From the NCBI RefSeq assembly GCF_000225525.1, contig NZ_AGBF01000049.1, forward strand, positions 1-40,573: a DNA stretch of 40,573 nucleotides, given 5' to 3'. The notes beneath the pieces were generated by a model. That model was not told the origin of the DNA, searched no databases, and worked only from the letters and a program-made list of their open reading frames with translations. This document shows positions 1 through 8,227 of this stretch, one piece after another. The stretch comes from Streptomyces zinciresistens K42. GTDB taxonomy: Bacteria > Actinomycetota > Actinomycetes > Streptomycetales > Streptomycetaceae. The position numbers were made by a program, and so were the translations under genes. Each line of letters opens with the position of its first letter. The first letter of the stretch is position 1.

Positions 1-86
1 CGCCCCCGGCCCCATCCGTCCACGAGCGTGGCGAGCAGTGCGAGCAACACCACCGCCGCGAGCGCCAACCACCACGACGTGTTCAT
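1..86 (-). CDS. N-terminus of a membrane-anchored protein (partial)
   Basis: Only the first ~28 codons are inside the window. Reading leftward from the ATG at 86, the peptide begins MNTSWWLALAAVVLLALLA and goes on to LVDGWGRG. That is a single hydrophobic helix with almost no cytoplasmic head, followed by Gly/Arg-rich sequence. There is no strong Shine-Dalgarno (only gttctc before the ATG). Some Streptomyces PemK/MazF-like toxin homologues carry a similar N-terminal anchor, but nothing catalytic is visible here, so I give no function. The 243 bp from here to the next gene at 330 is the divergent promoter region, in which I recognise no site. Confidence 0.55.
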   Translation of the reverse strand, partial: MNTSWWLALAAVVLLALLATLVDGWGRG

Positions 87-329
87 GAGAACGAAGGTAC
101 CGGCGCACGGGGTCCCGGAGGGGGGTTGTCCGGGCAACCGGCGGGCTTGGTGCCGGTGTGGAGAACGAGGCAAGGAGCCGTGACCGGTTTTCTCGGGGGC
201 TGTTGAGATCACGCCGCCCACCGCAGATGATGTTCCACGGGCGTCGGTGACCCGACGCCATGACGCGGTTGCGGCGGAGCGGGGGCGGGGAGTGCTGCGG
301 CGACGTGGCGACGTGCTGGCTGGTGCGTC

Positions 330-3300
330 ATGAGGAACCGTTTGCAGTTACTGCTCCAGGTCCTGTTGGTGCTCGTCGCGAGCCTGCTCGGAATCGTCAC
401 CAACTACGCCACCAACGAGAACGACGTGCCGTGGCTCCTGCAGGTGCTCCAGCAGGTCGCGATCCCGGCCATCGGCCTGCTGATCGTCACCATGGTGGTG
501 GTGCAGCTCGTCGTCCACCGCCTGGAGAATCCCGGGCCTCCGCCGACGGACTGGCCCCGCGACCGCGTCCCGTATCCCGGCTTGGACGCCTTCGTGGAGG
601 ACGAGGCCGCCGTGTTCTTCGGCAGGGAGGCCCAGTCCGAGGATCTGACGCGCCGGCTGCACGAAGCGCAGGACCGTCCCGCCGACAGGCTCCTCGTCCT
701 CGTCGGGGCCTCGGGGAGCGGCAAGTCGTCGCTGGTACGGGCGGGGGTGATGCCGCGGCTGCGCGGTCGGCGCTGGTCGGTCCTCCCCGCCTTCTCTCCG
801 GGCCCCAACCCCCTGGCGGCCATGGCGTCCGTGATCTCTGCGGCCGATGGCGGGCGCGAACCGGTGAGCGCGGTATTGCGGCGCCTGCGCCAGGACCCTG
901 CCGCCCTCCTTGCGGAGTTGTCCCGGCTGCGCGCCGGCAGGTTCCGCCGCATGCTCGTCGTGGTCGACCAGTTCGAAGAACTCGTCACTCTCGCCGGCGA
1001 GCGCGAGCGCACCCAGTTCCTCGAAGCCCTCCACGCCTGTGTGACGCGCGATGCGAGGATCCGCGTACTCGCCACCCTGCGCGTCGACTTCCTGGGACCC
1101 CTCCTCGCCACGGACCACGCCGACCTCTTCCAGCACCCGGTCGCCATCGGCGCGCTCGGCAGGAGACAGCTCGCCCAGGTGGTCGAGCAGCCGGCCACTC
1201 TTGTCGACCTCTCCTTCGCACCCGGTGTCGTGGAGGCCATCGTCAACGACGCGGGCACGGACGACGCCCTGCCGCTGCTCGCCTATCTGTTGCAGGAGCT
1301 GTACTTCGCCTCCGGCCCCGGCGAGACGGTCACCGAGGAGCTGTACCGCGGCCTCGGTGGCGTGGCCGGCACCCTCGCCCGGCAAGCCGACCACATCGTG
1401 GCGGAGCTCGGCTCCGCGGACGACGGCATCGACTCGGTGCTGGGGGTGCTGCTGAGGTTCGTCACCGTCCAGGGCCAGGAGACGGCCCGGCGCCGCGTGC
1501 CGCTCGCCGAGCTGACGGCACAGGAACGACGCGTCGTGGACGCCTTCGTCGAGGCACGCCTGCTGATGTCCGACGTACGCGCCGGCCAGGAGTCCTACGC
1601 GCAGGTCACCCACGAGGCGCTGTTCCGCCAGTGGGCACCCTTGCGGCAGGAGGTGGAGGCACGCGCGGAACAGCTGCGTCAACGCGCGGAACTCGAACGG
1701 TGGGCGGAGGACTGGGAGAGCTCCGGGCGCGGCGCCGACTATCTGCTCACCGGCGAGAGGCTCGCTCTCGCCCAGAGGTGGCTGCTCGCGCTGCGGGAGA
1801 GCGGGCAGGCCGCGACGGAGGCGGCACAGTCGCTCGTCGAGTCGTCGCAGCGGCGTGATCTCGCGTTCCTGCGCCGTGTTTCGGACAGCATCGGACAGCA
1901 GGTGCTCGGTGCCGTGGACCAGCAGCCCGAGCAGGCCCTCCTCCTGGCGCTTGCCGCGCTGGGCGAATGCACGCCGACCCCGAAGGCCCGGCGCGGCCTG
2001 ATGACGGCTCTGGCGTTCAGCCACGGGCGCATCCAGCTGGACGGGCACACCGACACCGTCCGGCACGTCGCCTGGTCGCCGGACGGACTGCTTCTGGCCA
2101 CCGCGTCCAGAGACGGCACGGCCAGGGTCTTCGACGCCCTGTCGGGTCGCTCCGTGCGGGTCCTGCCGTCCGAGGGCGTGATGGTCGAGGGTGTGGCCTG
2201 GTCGCCGGACTCCGCACGGATCGCCAGCGTGGGCCGCGACCGCGTCGTACGGATCTGGGACGCCGCGTCCGGGGAGCCCCTGCGCCTGCTCACCGGTGCC
2301 TCCGACATCGGACGGCAGGTGGCCTGGTCGCCCGACGGCCGGTGGATCGCGGGCAGTTCACGCGACCAGAGGGTGCGGGTATGGGACGCCGAGACGGGCG
2401 ACCTGATCCGCGAGCTGCGCGGACACCGCGACGATGTGTGGGGCCTCGCCTGGTCCCCGGACAGCGCCCACCTGGCGTCGTCCTCGCACGACCAGACCGC
2501 CCTGGTGTGGGATCTGGCCACCGGCACCCCGGTGACGACGCTGTCCGGCCACTCCGACTTCGTGGAAGGCATCGCCTGGTCCCCGGACGGACGCCGCATC
2601 GCCACCGGATCCGGTGACCACACGGTCCGCGTCTTCGACGCCCGGAGCGGCGCGCAGCGGCTCCTGGTCCGCGGCCACACGGACTACGTCTGGAACATCG
2701 CCTGGTCGCCCGACGGGCAGATGCTCGCCTCGGCCTCCTCCGACCAGAGCGTACGCATCGTCGACGCGCACGACGCGAAGGTCGTCGCCGTCCTGCGCGG
2801 GCACTCCGACACGGTGTGGGGCGTGACCTGGTCCCCGAGCGGCGACAGGCTCGCCACCAGTTCCACCGACGGCACGGGCCGCATCTGGGACCTACGCCCC
2901 GGGGGCGCCGAACGCCTGCTTCTCCACGGGCACCGAGGGCCCGTGAACCAGGCTGCCTGGTCGCATGACGACACCCGCATCGCCACCGCCTCGGACGACG
3001 GAACGGTCCGCGTGTGGGACGCCACCACGGGAGCCCTCTCCGGGGGCGTCATCCAGCAGACGGGCCGTGTGTGGAGCGCCGCCTGGTCACCGCTCGACGA
3101 TCGCCTGGCCATCAGCACCGACGACGGTGTGTTCCGCCTCGTCACGGAGAACCGGGCCGCCGCCTTCGACCACCGGGTACCTGTGGTCGAGTCGGTCGCG
3201 TGGTCCCCCGACGGCAGCCGCGTCGCCACCGGGGACCACGACGGCACTGTGAGGATCTGGTCGGCCCGAGCCGGGGTGGAGCTCGTCTCCCTGGGAGGAC

Positions 3301-3872
3301 ACCAGGACTGGGTCGGACGCGTCGCCTGGTCCTCCAGCGGTCGCCTTCTCGCCAGCGTCTCGGACGACCGTACGTGCCGGCTCTGGGACGTTGCCGAATG
3401 CCGACAGCTCACCGTGCTGCGCGGGCACGACGACTATGTCGACGACGTCGCCTGGTCCCCCGACGAGGGCCGCGTCGCCACCGCCTCCGGGGACTGGACA
3501 GCGGCCGTGTGGGACACCGCCACAGGCCGCCGCGTCGAGATCCTCAAGGGCCATGAGGGCCGCGTCCGCGCCGTGGCATGGTCTCCGGACGGCAGCCGCA
3601 TCGCCACCGGATCCGACGACCGCACGGTGCGCCTCTGGTCGTCCGACACCTTTGAGGAGATCGCGATCGTAGGGGTGCACCAGGACAGGCTGGCCTCGGT
3701 CGCCTGGTCCCGGGACGGCACTCGCCTGCTCACCGGCTCCTTCGACGGCACCGCCCGGGTGTGGGCCGCCGAGCCCGACTTCGACCGTCTTGAGGCAGAA
3801 GCACGCGGCCGGGTCTTCCGCGTCCTCAGCGACGTCGAGCGACGGCACCACATGCTGCCGCCGAGCCCGTGA
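330..3872 (+). CDS. Membrane-anchored STAND P-loop NTPase with 14 WD40 repeats
   Basis: A 1180-aa multidomain protein. Residues ~5-27 and ~43-63 are two hydrophobic helices, which predict a membrane-anchored N-terminus. The linker PYPGLDAFVEDEAAVFFGRE leads into a P-loop NTPase of the novel STAND (nSTAND1-like) type, with Walker A GASGSGKSS at 126-134 and Walker B VVVDQFEE around D213. A charged helical stretch (~440-560) is followed by 14 WD40 repeats (~566-1150), enough for two seven-bladed propellers. STAND proteins are ligand-triggered ATP switches. The propellers are probably the sensor and the TM pair the output or anchor; that division is inference. Codon 7 is TTA (348-350), so translation should depend on the bldA tRNA. 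The start has only a weak ribosome binding site. The stop directly abuts the converging gene at 3873. The ligand is unknown; a role in phage defence or in developmental signalling is possible. Confidence 0.9.
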   Translation: MRNRLQLLLQVLLVLVASLLGIVTNYATNENDVPWLLQVLQQVAIPAIGLLIVTMVVVQLVVHRLENPGPPPTDWPRDRVPYPGLDAFVEDEAAVFFGREAQSEDLTRRLHEAQDRPADRLLVLVGASGSGKSSLVRAGVMPRLRGRRWSVLPAFSPGPNPLAAMASVISAADGGREPVSAVLRRLRQDPAALLAELSRLRAGRFRRMLVVVDQFEELVTLAGERERTQFLEALHACVTRDARIRVLATLRVDFLGPLLATDHADLFQHPVAIGALGRRQLAQVVEQPATLVDLSFAPGVVEAIVNDAGTDDALPLLAYLLQELYFASGPGETVTEELYRGLGGVAGTLARQADHIVAELGSADDGIDSVLGVLLRFVTVQGQETARRRVPLAELTAQERRVVDAFVEARLLMSDVRAGQESYAQVTHEALFRQWAPLRQEVEARAEQLRQRAELERWAEDWESSGRGADYLLTGERLALAQRWLLALRESGQAATEAAQSLVESSQRRDLAFLRRVSDSIGQQVLGAVDQQPEQALLLALAALGECTPTPKARRGLMTALAFSHGRIQLDGHTDTVRHVAWSPDGLLLATASRDGTARVFDALSGRSVRVLPSEGVMVEGVAWSPDSARIASVGRDRVVRIWDAASGEPLRLLTGASDIGRQVAWSPDGRWIAGSSRDQRVRVWDAETGDLIRELRGHRDDVWGLAWSPDSAHLASSSHDQTALVWDLATGTPVTTLSGHSDFVEGIAWSPDGRRIATGSGDHTVRVFDARSGAQRLLVRGHTDYVWNIAWSPDGQMLASASSDQSVRIVDAHDAKVVAVLRGHSDTVWGVTWSPSGDRLATSSTDGTGRIWDLRPGGAERLLLHGHRGPVNQAAWSHDDTRIATASDDGTVRVWDATTGALSGGVIQQTGRVWSAAWSPLDDRLAISTDDGVFRLVTENRAAAFDHRVPVVESVAWSPDGSRVATGDHDGTVRIWSARAGVELVSLGGHQDWVGRVAWSSSGRLLASVSDDRTCRLWDVAECRQLTVLRGHDDYVDDVAWSPDEGRVATASGDWTAAVWDTATGRRVEILKGHEGRVRAVAWSPDGSRIATGSDDRTVRLWSSDTFEEIAIVGVHQDRLASVAWSRDGTRLLTGSFDGTARVWAAEPDFDRLEAEARGRVFRVLSDVERRHHMLPPSP
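2026..3785 (+). repeat. 14 WD40 repeat units inside the STAND gene
   Basis: There are fourteen units of ~40-42 codons, each with a core close to V-x-x-[VI]-AWSPDG, a TxSxD turn and a terminal [VI][WF]D. Most begin with GH. Unit 9 (around 3060-3180) is the most degenerate and ends FRLVTENRA instead of a WD dipeptide. The AWSPDG core is very uniform, which suggests recent unit duplication or homogenisation. Confidence 0.9.
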
Positions 3873-4181
3873 TCACCCTTGCAGGTCCACCGTCTCGACC
3901 GTGCGGTCATCGGTGTGCACCAGGTACTCGTCCGGGTCGAGGTCCATCGCCTCGCGCTGCGGCGAGGCCCAGTAGAGCGCGTTCCGTTCGGCGAAGGTCT
4001 CCGGGCCGTCGTACGAGATGAGCCAGACGAACCGGTTGCGCTCGCGGTCTGCCCAGGCGCCGCCGATGGTGAAACCCAACTCCCGTCGCAGCGGCACGAT
4101 TTCCGCACGCCACCGCTCCACCCACATGTCGAGCATGCCCTCCCGGACGGTGTAGGTGCGCAGCTGGGTGGTCCTGGGCAT
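3873..4181 (-). CDS. NIPSNAP / dimeric alpha-beta-barrel family protein
   Basis: A 102-aa protein beginning MPRTTQLRTYTVREGMLDMW. The ATG at 4181 is preceded by AGGAGG with 7-nt spacing, so upstream in-frame starts are rejected. The opening LRTYTV..G..D.W...W....P.RRELGF and the later FVWLISYDGPETFAERNALYWASPQRE are typical of NIPSNAP-like or antibiotic-biosynthesis-monooxygenase-like ferredoxin folds. These are small dimeric cytosolic proteins, often of unknown substrate. The length fits one domain. The stop codon abuts the stop of the convergent STAND gene with no base between, so the two transcripts must overlap at their 3' ends. The family call is good; the biochemical role is unknown. 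Confidence 0.8.
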   Translation of the reverse strand: MPRTTQLRTYTVREGMLDMWVERWRAEIVPLRRELGFTIGGAWADRERNRFVWLISYDGPETFAERNALYWASPQREAMDLDPDEYLVHTDDRTVETVDLQG

Positions 4182-4563
4182 ACGAGTCCCTCCTGAGTCC
4201 TGGCTCCGGGACCGCAGCGTACGCGTCGCAGCGCCGCCAGAGCGATGTCGTGCCACAGCTCCCGGGCGCCGGGAAGGCGCCGCCGCCGGCCTCGCGGACC
4301 AGGCCCCTCGTCTGGGGATCACCTTGCCGACCCGATGAAGACCGCGCGATGCGCGAGGCCCCTCGGATGCCCGCTGGGCATGATCGAACGGCTGCTCGTC
4401 CCGTAGCCCGGATGGCAGAGCACCACAGGTGAGTTCGCCCACAACGGACCTGTGCGGAGGAGCGACCGGAGGTTTTGCGCCTTACGCTCAACAAACCGCA
4501 CGACCCCCCGACGCTCCCCTTCCCGGTCTCGCCGGATTTCCCGCCAGCGGAGGTTTCTGTTTC
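4182..4563. other. Divergent intergenic region, no gene recognised
   Basis: This 382-bp gap separates the NIPSNAP-like gene from the MBL hydrolase gene. It must hold both promoters. I found no ORF with a ribosome binding site, no RNA structure I recognise and no clear operator. A short ATG-TAG frame at about 4335-4406 has no Shine-Dalgarno and is not called. Confidence 0.6.
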
Positions 4564-5316
4564 ATGAAGCTCACCGTCGTCGGCTGCTCGGGGTCGTTCC
4601 CGTCCGCGGAATCGGCCTGTTCGAGCTACCTCGTCGAGGCCGACGGCTACCGGCTGCTTCTCGACATGGGCAACGGCGCCCTGGGCGAGCTGCAGCGCCA
4701 CTGCGGTCTCTACGACCTCGACGCGATCTTCCTCAGTCATCTGCACGCCGACCACTGCATCGACATGTGCGCGTACTTCGTCGCGCGCTACTACCGGCAC
4801 GACGGCGGCCGCTGCGACCCCGTCCCGGTCTACGGACCCGAGGGCACCGAGCAGCGTCTGACCACCGCCTACGCCGACACCCCCACCGCCTCGTCCATGA
4901 GCGAGGTCTTCGACTTCCACACGGTCAAGCCGTCCACCTTCGACATCGGCCCCTTCACGGTGCACACCGAACGCGTGGCCCACCCGGTGGAGGCGTACGG
5001 CATCCGCATCGAGCACGGCGGCAGGACGCTGACCTACTCCGGCGACACGGGCGTGAGCGCGTCCCTGGACGAACTCGCCCGCGACGCCGACCTGTTCCTG
5101 TGCGAGGCCGCGTTCACGCACGGCAAGGAGAACATCCCGGACCTGCACCTCAACGGCCGCGAGGCAGGCCAGTCGGCGGCCCGCGCGGGTGCCCGGCGCC
5201 TGCTCCTCACGCACATCCCGCCGTGGACCGACCCCCAGGTCAACCTCGCCGACGCCCGCGCGGTCTTCGACGGCCGGGTCGAGCTGGCCGCGCCGCGGCG
5301 GACGTACGAGGTCTAG
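4564..5316 (+). CDS. MBL-fold metallo-hydrolase (RNase Z-like superfamily)
   Basis: A 250-aa cytosolic protein starting MKLTVVGCSGSFP, with GGAGG 10 nt before the ATG. The metallo-beta-lactamase signature SHLHADHC (H59, H61, D63, H64) is complete. It is followed by RVAHPVEAYGIRI, TYSGDTG (metal-bridging Asp) and LLLTHIPPW (last His), the layout of RNase Z/PhnP-type phosphodiesterases and related hydrolases. No exosite arm typical of true RNase Z is obvious, so tRNA processing is unlikely to be its main job and the substrate is unknown. The gene stands alone, with a divergent gene upstream and a strong terminator right after it. From memory, an MBL-fold gene beside the nagE genes is conserved in Streptomyces. 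Confidence 0.9.
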   Translation: MKLTVVGCSGSFPSAESACSSYLVEADGYRLLLDMGNGALGELQRHCGLYDLDAIFLSHLHADHCIDMCAYFVARYYRHDGGRCDPVPVYGPEGTEQRLTTAYADTPTASSMSEVFDFHTVKPSTFDIGPFTVHTERVAHPVEAYGIRIEHGGRTLTYSGDTGVSASLDELARDADLFLCEAAFTHGKENIPDLHLNGREAGQSAARAGARRLLLTHIPPWTDPQVNLADARAVFDGRVELAAPRRTYEV

Positions 5317-5330
5317 CCCTGAGGGACAGC

Positions 5331-5373
5331 GGAAGGCCCCGGAACCGGTGAGCTGAGGTTCCGGGGCCTTTCC
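5331..5373. terminator. Bidirectional rho-independent terminator
   Basis: The arms GGAAGGCCCCGGAACC (5331-5346) and GGTTCCGGGGCCTTTCC (5357-5373) pair with one bulged base around a ~10-nt loop. The hairpin sits between convergent genes and can stop both the MBL and the PTS transcripts. Confidence 0.9.
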
Positions 5374-5388
5374 GCCATGCCGCGGGGC

Positions 5389-6639
5389 TCACGCCTTGGT
5401 GAGGTCCTCGGTCTCCTCCTCGGGCTCGCGGCCCGGGGTGGGGAGGTTCCACTTGGTGATCGCGAAGCGGAAGACGGAGTAGTAGACCGCGGCGAAGACG
5501 AGACCGATCGGGATGATCAGCCAGGGCTTGGTCGCCAGGTTCCAGTTGAGCCCGTAGTCGATGAGGCCCGCGGAGAAGGTGAAGCCCGCGTGGACGCCGA
5601 GCGCCCAGGTGATCGCCATCGACAGGGCGGTGAGCACGGCGTGGATCACGTAGAGCGCCGGGGCGATGAACATGAACGCGAACTCGATCGGCTCGGTCAC
5701 ACCGGTCACGAAGGACGTCAGCGCGAGCGAGACCATCATGCCCGTCACGGCCTTGCGGCGCTCGGGGCGGGCGGAGTGCGCGATGGCGAGGGCGGCGGCC
5801 GGCAGACCGAACATCATGATCGGGAAGAAGCCCGACATGAACTGCCCGGCGGTCGGGTCGCCGGCGAAGAAGCGGTTGAGGTCGCCGTGCACCATCTGAC
5901 CGGCGGCGTCCTTGAAGTCGCCGAGCTGGAACCAGGAGACGGTGTTCACGAACTGGTGCATGCCGACCGGGATCAGCGCGCGGTTGATCAGACCGAACAG
6001 ACCCGCGCCGACCGCGCCGAGACCGGTCATCCACTCGCCGAAGTCGGAGATGACCTCGCCGATGGGCTCCCAGACCAGGCCGAAGAAGACGCCCATGAGC
6101 GTGCCGACGAAGGCCATGACGATCGGGACGAGACGGCGGCCGTTGAAGAAGCCGAGCCAGTCCACCAGCTGCTTGCGGTGGTAGCGCTGCCACAGGACGG
6201 CGGACAGCAGACCCATGACGATGCCGCCGAGGACACCGGGGTTGTTGTAGGTCGCGGCTATGTCCGCGCCGGCCTGGACCTTGGCCTCGGTGACCGGGAA
6301 CGCCTTCAGTACGTTGCTGTAGACCAGGAAGCCGACGAGCGCGGCGAGAGCGGTCGAGCCGTCCGACTTCTTGGCGAAGCCGATCGCCACACCGATGCAG
6401 AACAGCATCGGCAGGTTGTCGAAGATCGCGCCACCGGCGGTGGCGAACACGGCCGCGACCTTGTCCCAGCCGAGCCCGTCCTTGCCGAACACATCGGGCT
6501 GGCCCAAGCGGAGCAGAAGACCCGCGGCCGGCAGCACGGCGATCGGGAGCTGAAGGCTGCGACCGACCTTCTGCAGGCCCTGGAACAGGCCGGATCCCCT
6601 CTTCTTCGCGGGGGCCGCCGATGTGGTGGCGGTGCTCAT
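5389..6639 (-). CDS. nagE2: PTS N-acetylglucosamine permease subunit IIC
   Basis: A 416-aa membrane protein of the glucose/GlcNAc PTS IIC family. It carries SLQLPIAVLPAAGLLLRLG near the N-terminus, the conserved TGVTEPIEF substrate-site motif around residue 310, and about ten hydrophobic segments. It has only the IIC domain; IIB is the separate small gene at 8228 and IIA/HPr/EI must be elsewhere. It should move GlcNAc across the membrane with phosphorylation. The ATG at 6639 follows GGAGGA with ~6-nt spacing. A 27-bp palindrome of two DasR-like sites ends 21 bp before the start. The second IIC gene lies directly upstream in the same direction. In S. coelicolor the paralogue in this position is nagE2, the main GlcNAc transporter; the assignment here rests on gene order and the paired sites. 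Confidence 0.93.
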   Translation of the reverse strand: MSTATTSAAPAKKRGSGLFQGLQKVGRSLQLPIAVLPAAGLLLRLGQPDVFGKDGLGWDKVAAVFATAGGAIFDNLPMLFCIGVAIGFAKKSDGSTALAALVGFLVYSNVLKAFPVTEAKVQAGADIAATYNNPGVLGGIVMGLLSAVLWQRYHRKQLVDWLGFFNGRRLVPIVMAFVGTLMGVFFGLVWEPIGEVISDFGEWMTGLGAVGAGLFGLINRALIPVGMHQFVNTVSWFQLGDFKDAAGQMVHGDLNRFFAGDPTAGQFMSGFFPIMMFGLPAAALAIAHSARPERRKAVTGMMVSLALTSFVTGVTEPIEFAFMFIAPALYVIHAVLTALSMAITWALGVHAGFTFSAGLIDYGLNWNLATKPWLIIPIGLVFAAVYYSVFRFAITKWNLPTPGREPEEETEDLTKA

Positions 6640-6660
6640 GGACTTCCTCCATCGGGTGGT

Positions 6661-6687
6661 GGTCTACACCACTCAGTGGTGTAGACC
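6661..6687. promoter_or_regulatory. Two back-to-back DasR (dre) operators forming a perfect palindrome
   Basis: GGTCTACACCACT, one C, then AGTGGTGTAGACC form a perfect 13+1+13 inverted repeat. Each half is itself close to the DasR responsive element core GGTCTAGACC, so the palindrome is two abutting dre sites. It lies 21 bp upstream of the nagE2 ATG, where bound DasR would block initiation until glucosamine-6-phosphate accumulates. Confidence 0.9.
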
Positions 6688-6761
6688 TGTTGTAGCACGA
6701 TGAAGGTGGCGTAAGGAACCAGTGATTCCCCGGGTTCTCCGGACCGTTATCTGGCCTTATG

Positions 6762-8051
6762 TCAGACCTTTGTCACGTCCTCCACTTCGTCCTCCGGCTC
6801 CCTGCCCGGCGTCTTGAGATCGAACCTGGTGATCGCGAAACGGAAGACGGCGTAGTAGACGGCGGCGAAGCAGAGGCCGATCGGGATGATGGCCCAGGGC
6901 TTGGTCGCCAGGTTCCAGTTGATGACGTAGTCGATCAGTCCGGCGGAGAAGCTGAAGCCGTCGTGGACCCCCAGTGCCCAGGTCACCGCCATCGAGACGC
7001 CCGTCAGCACCGCGTGCAGCGCGTACAGCACAGGGGCCACGAAGAGGAACGAGTACTCGATCGGTTCGGTGATGCCCGTGACGAACGACGTCAGGGCCAC
7101 CGACAGCATCAGGCCGCCGACCTCCTTGCGGCGGCCCGGCCGGGCGCAGTGGGTCATCGCCAGCGCCGCGGCGGGCAGCGCGAACATCATGATCGGGAAG
7201 AAGCCCGAGGTGAACTGGCCGGCGTCGGGGTCGCCCGCGAGGAACATGTTGATGTCGCCGTGCACCACCGTGCCGTCCGGCTTGGTGAACGTGCCGAACT
7301 GGAACCAGATGGGCACGTTGAGGAACTGGTGCAGCCCCACGACCAGCAGCGCGCGGTTGGCGATGCCGAACACGCCCGCGCCCCAGGCGCCTAGGCCGCT
7401 CATCCAGTCGCTGAAGCTCTCCAGCGCGTCACCGATCGGCGGCCACACCCACAGGCACAGCGCGGCGAACACGATCGCCACGAAGGCCATGATGATCGGC
7501 ACCAGCCGGCGGCCGTTGAAGAAGCCCAGCCAGTCGACCAGCTTCGTACGGTGGTAGCGGGCCCAGAAGAAGGCGGCCAGCAGGCCCATGACGATGCCGC
7601 CGAAGACCCCCGGGTTCTGGAACTCGAAGACGGTGACCGTGCCGTCCTGCACCTGGCAGCCCACGTTGGGTACGGCCTTGGAGCCCTCGGGGCAGTCCTG
7701 GGGGAACTGCCGCAGCACCGTCCAGTAGACGAGGAAGCCGGCGACCGCCGCCAGCGCGGTGGAGCCGTCGGACTTCTTCGCCATGCCGATGGCCACGCCC
7801 ACGCAGAACAGCAGGGGCAGCCCGAGGGAGCCGTCGAGCAGCGCGCCGCCCGCGCCGACCATCACCTTCGAGACGTCGGTCCAGCCGAGGCCGTCGTCGC
7901 CGAACACGTCGGGCTGGCCGAGCCGGTTGAGGATGCCCGCCGCCGGCAGGACCGCGATCGGCAACTGGAGGCTGCGGCCCATCTTCTGCAGACCCTGGAA
8001 GAGGGTGTTCCAGCGGGCGCGGGCGGGGCTCACCGCACTGTCGGCACTCAT
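6762..8051 (-). CDS. nagE1: PTS N-acetylglucosamine/glucose permease subunit IIC (paralogue)
   Basis: A 429-aa IIC protein closely related to the gene at 5389-6639, with the same SLQLPIAVLPAAG start region and a TGITEPIEY motif. The ATG at 8051 follows GGAGG with 7-nt spacing; longer in-frame starts lack this. It differs from its neighbour by an insertion in the segment FPQDCPEGSKAVPNVGCQVQ, which has two cysteines. A disulfide on the outer face is possible (inference). It ends 74 bp upstream of the dre palindrome of nagE2. A dre-like site 46 bp upstream of its start lies between it and the divergent IIB gene. The duplication may provide two affinities or broader specificity; the sequence alone does not show which sugar it takes. 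Confidence 0.9.
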   Translation of the reverse strand: MSADSAVSPARARWNTLFQGLQKMGRSLQLPIAVLPAAGILNRLGQPDVFGDDGLGWTDVSKVMVGAGGALLDGSLGLPLLFCVGVAIGMAKKSDGSTALAAVAGFLVYWTVLRQFPQDCPEGSKAVPNVGCQVQDGTVTVFEFQNPGVFGGIVMGLLAAFFWARYHRTKLVDWLGFFNGRRLVPIIMAFVAIVFAALCLWVWPPIGDALESFSDWMSGLGAWGAGVFGIANRALLVVGLHQFLNVPIWFQFGTFTKPDGTVVHGDINMFLAGDPDAGQFTSGFFPIMMFALPAAALAMTHCARPGRRKEVGGLMLSVALTSFVTGITEPIEYSFLFVAPVLYALHAVLTGVSMAVTWALGVHDGFSFSAGLIDYVINWNLATKPWAIIPIGLCFAAVYYAVFRFAITRFDLKTPGREPEDEVEDVTKV

Positions 8052-8093
8052 CCGAACCCCTCCGTCGGCGGGCGGTTTGTCGGCCGTCCCCAC

Positions 8094-8109
8094 GGTGGTG
8101 TAGACCAGT
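8094..8109. promoter_or_regulatory. DasR (dre)-like operator between nagE1 and nagF
   Basis: GGTGGTGTAGACCAGT contains the same GGTGTAGACC core (8097-8106) as the paired sites before nagE2. It lies 46 bp upstream of the nagE1 start and about 120 bp upstream of nagF, so one site can serve both divergent genes. Confidence 0.8.
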
Positions 8110-8227
8110 TGACGGACGGTTCCGCTGTCGTGATCGCCATCCTTCGGCACCGACGGCATGACCGCTCGCGAAGATGGGCCAACTGTGGGTTACTGCGACA
8201 AAGCGGTTCGGATCAGGGAGAAGGAAC

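Noticed and set aside
348..2066. Long minus-strand open frame opposite the STAND gene
   Set aside because: The translated product is Gln/Gly/Arg/Val-rich without domains, and the plus frame has a P-loop, Walker B and WD40 repeats. It is an artefact of high third-position GC.
4335..4406. Short ATG-TAG frame of ~23 codons in the 4182-4563 gap
   Set aside because: No ribosome binding site and no recognisable peptide character.
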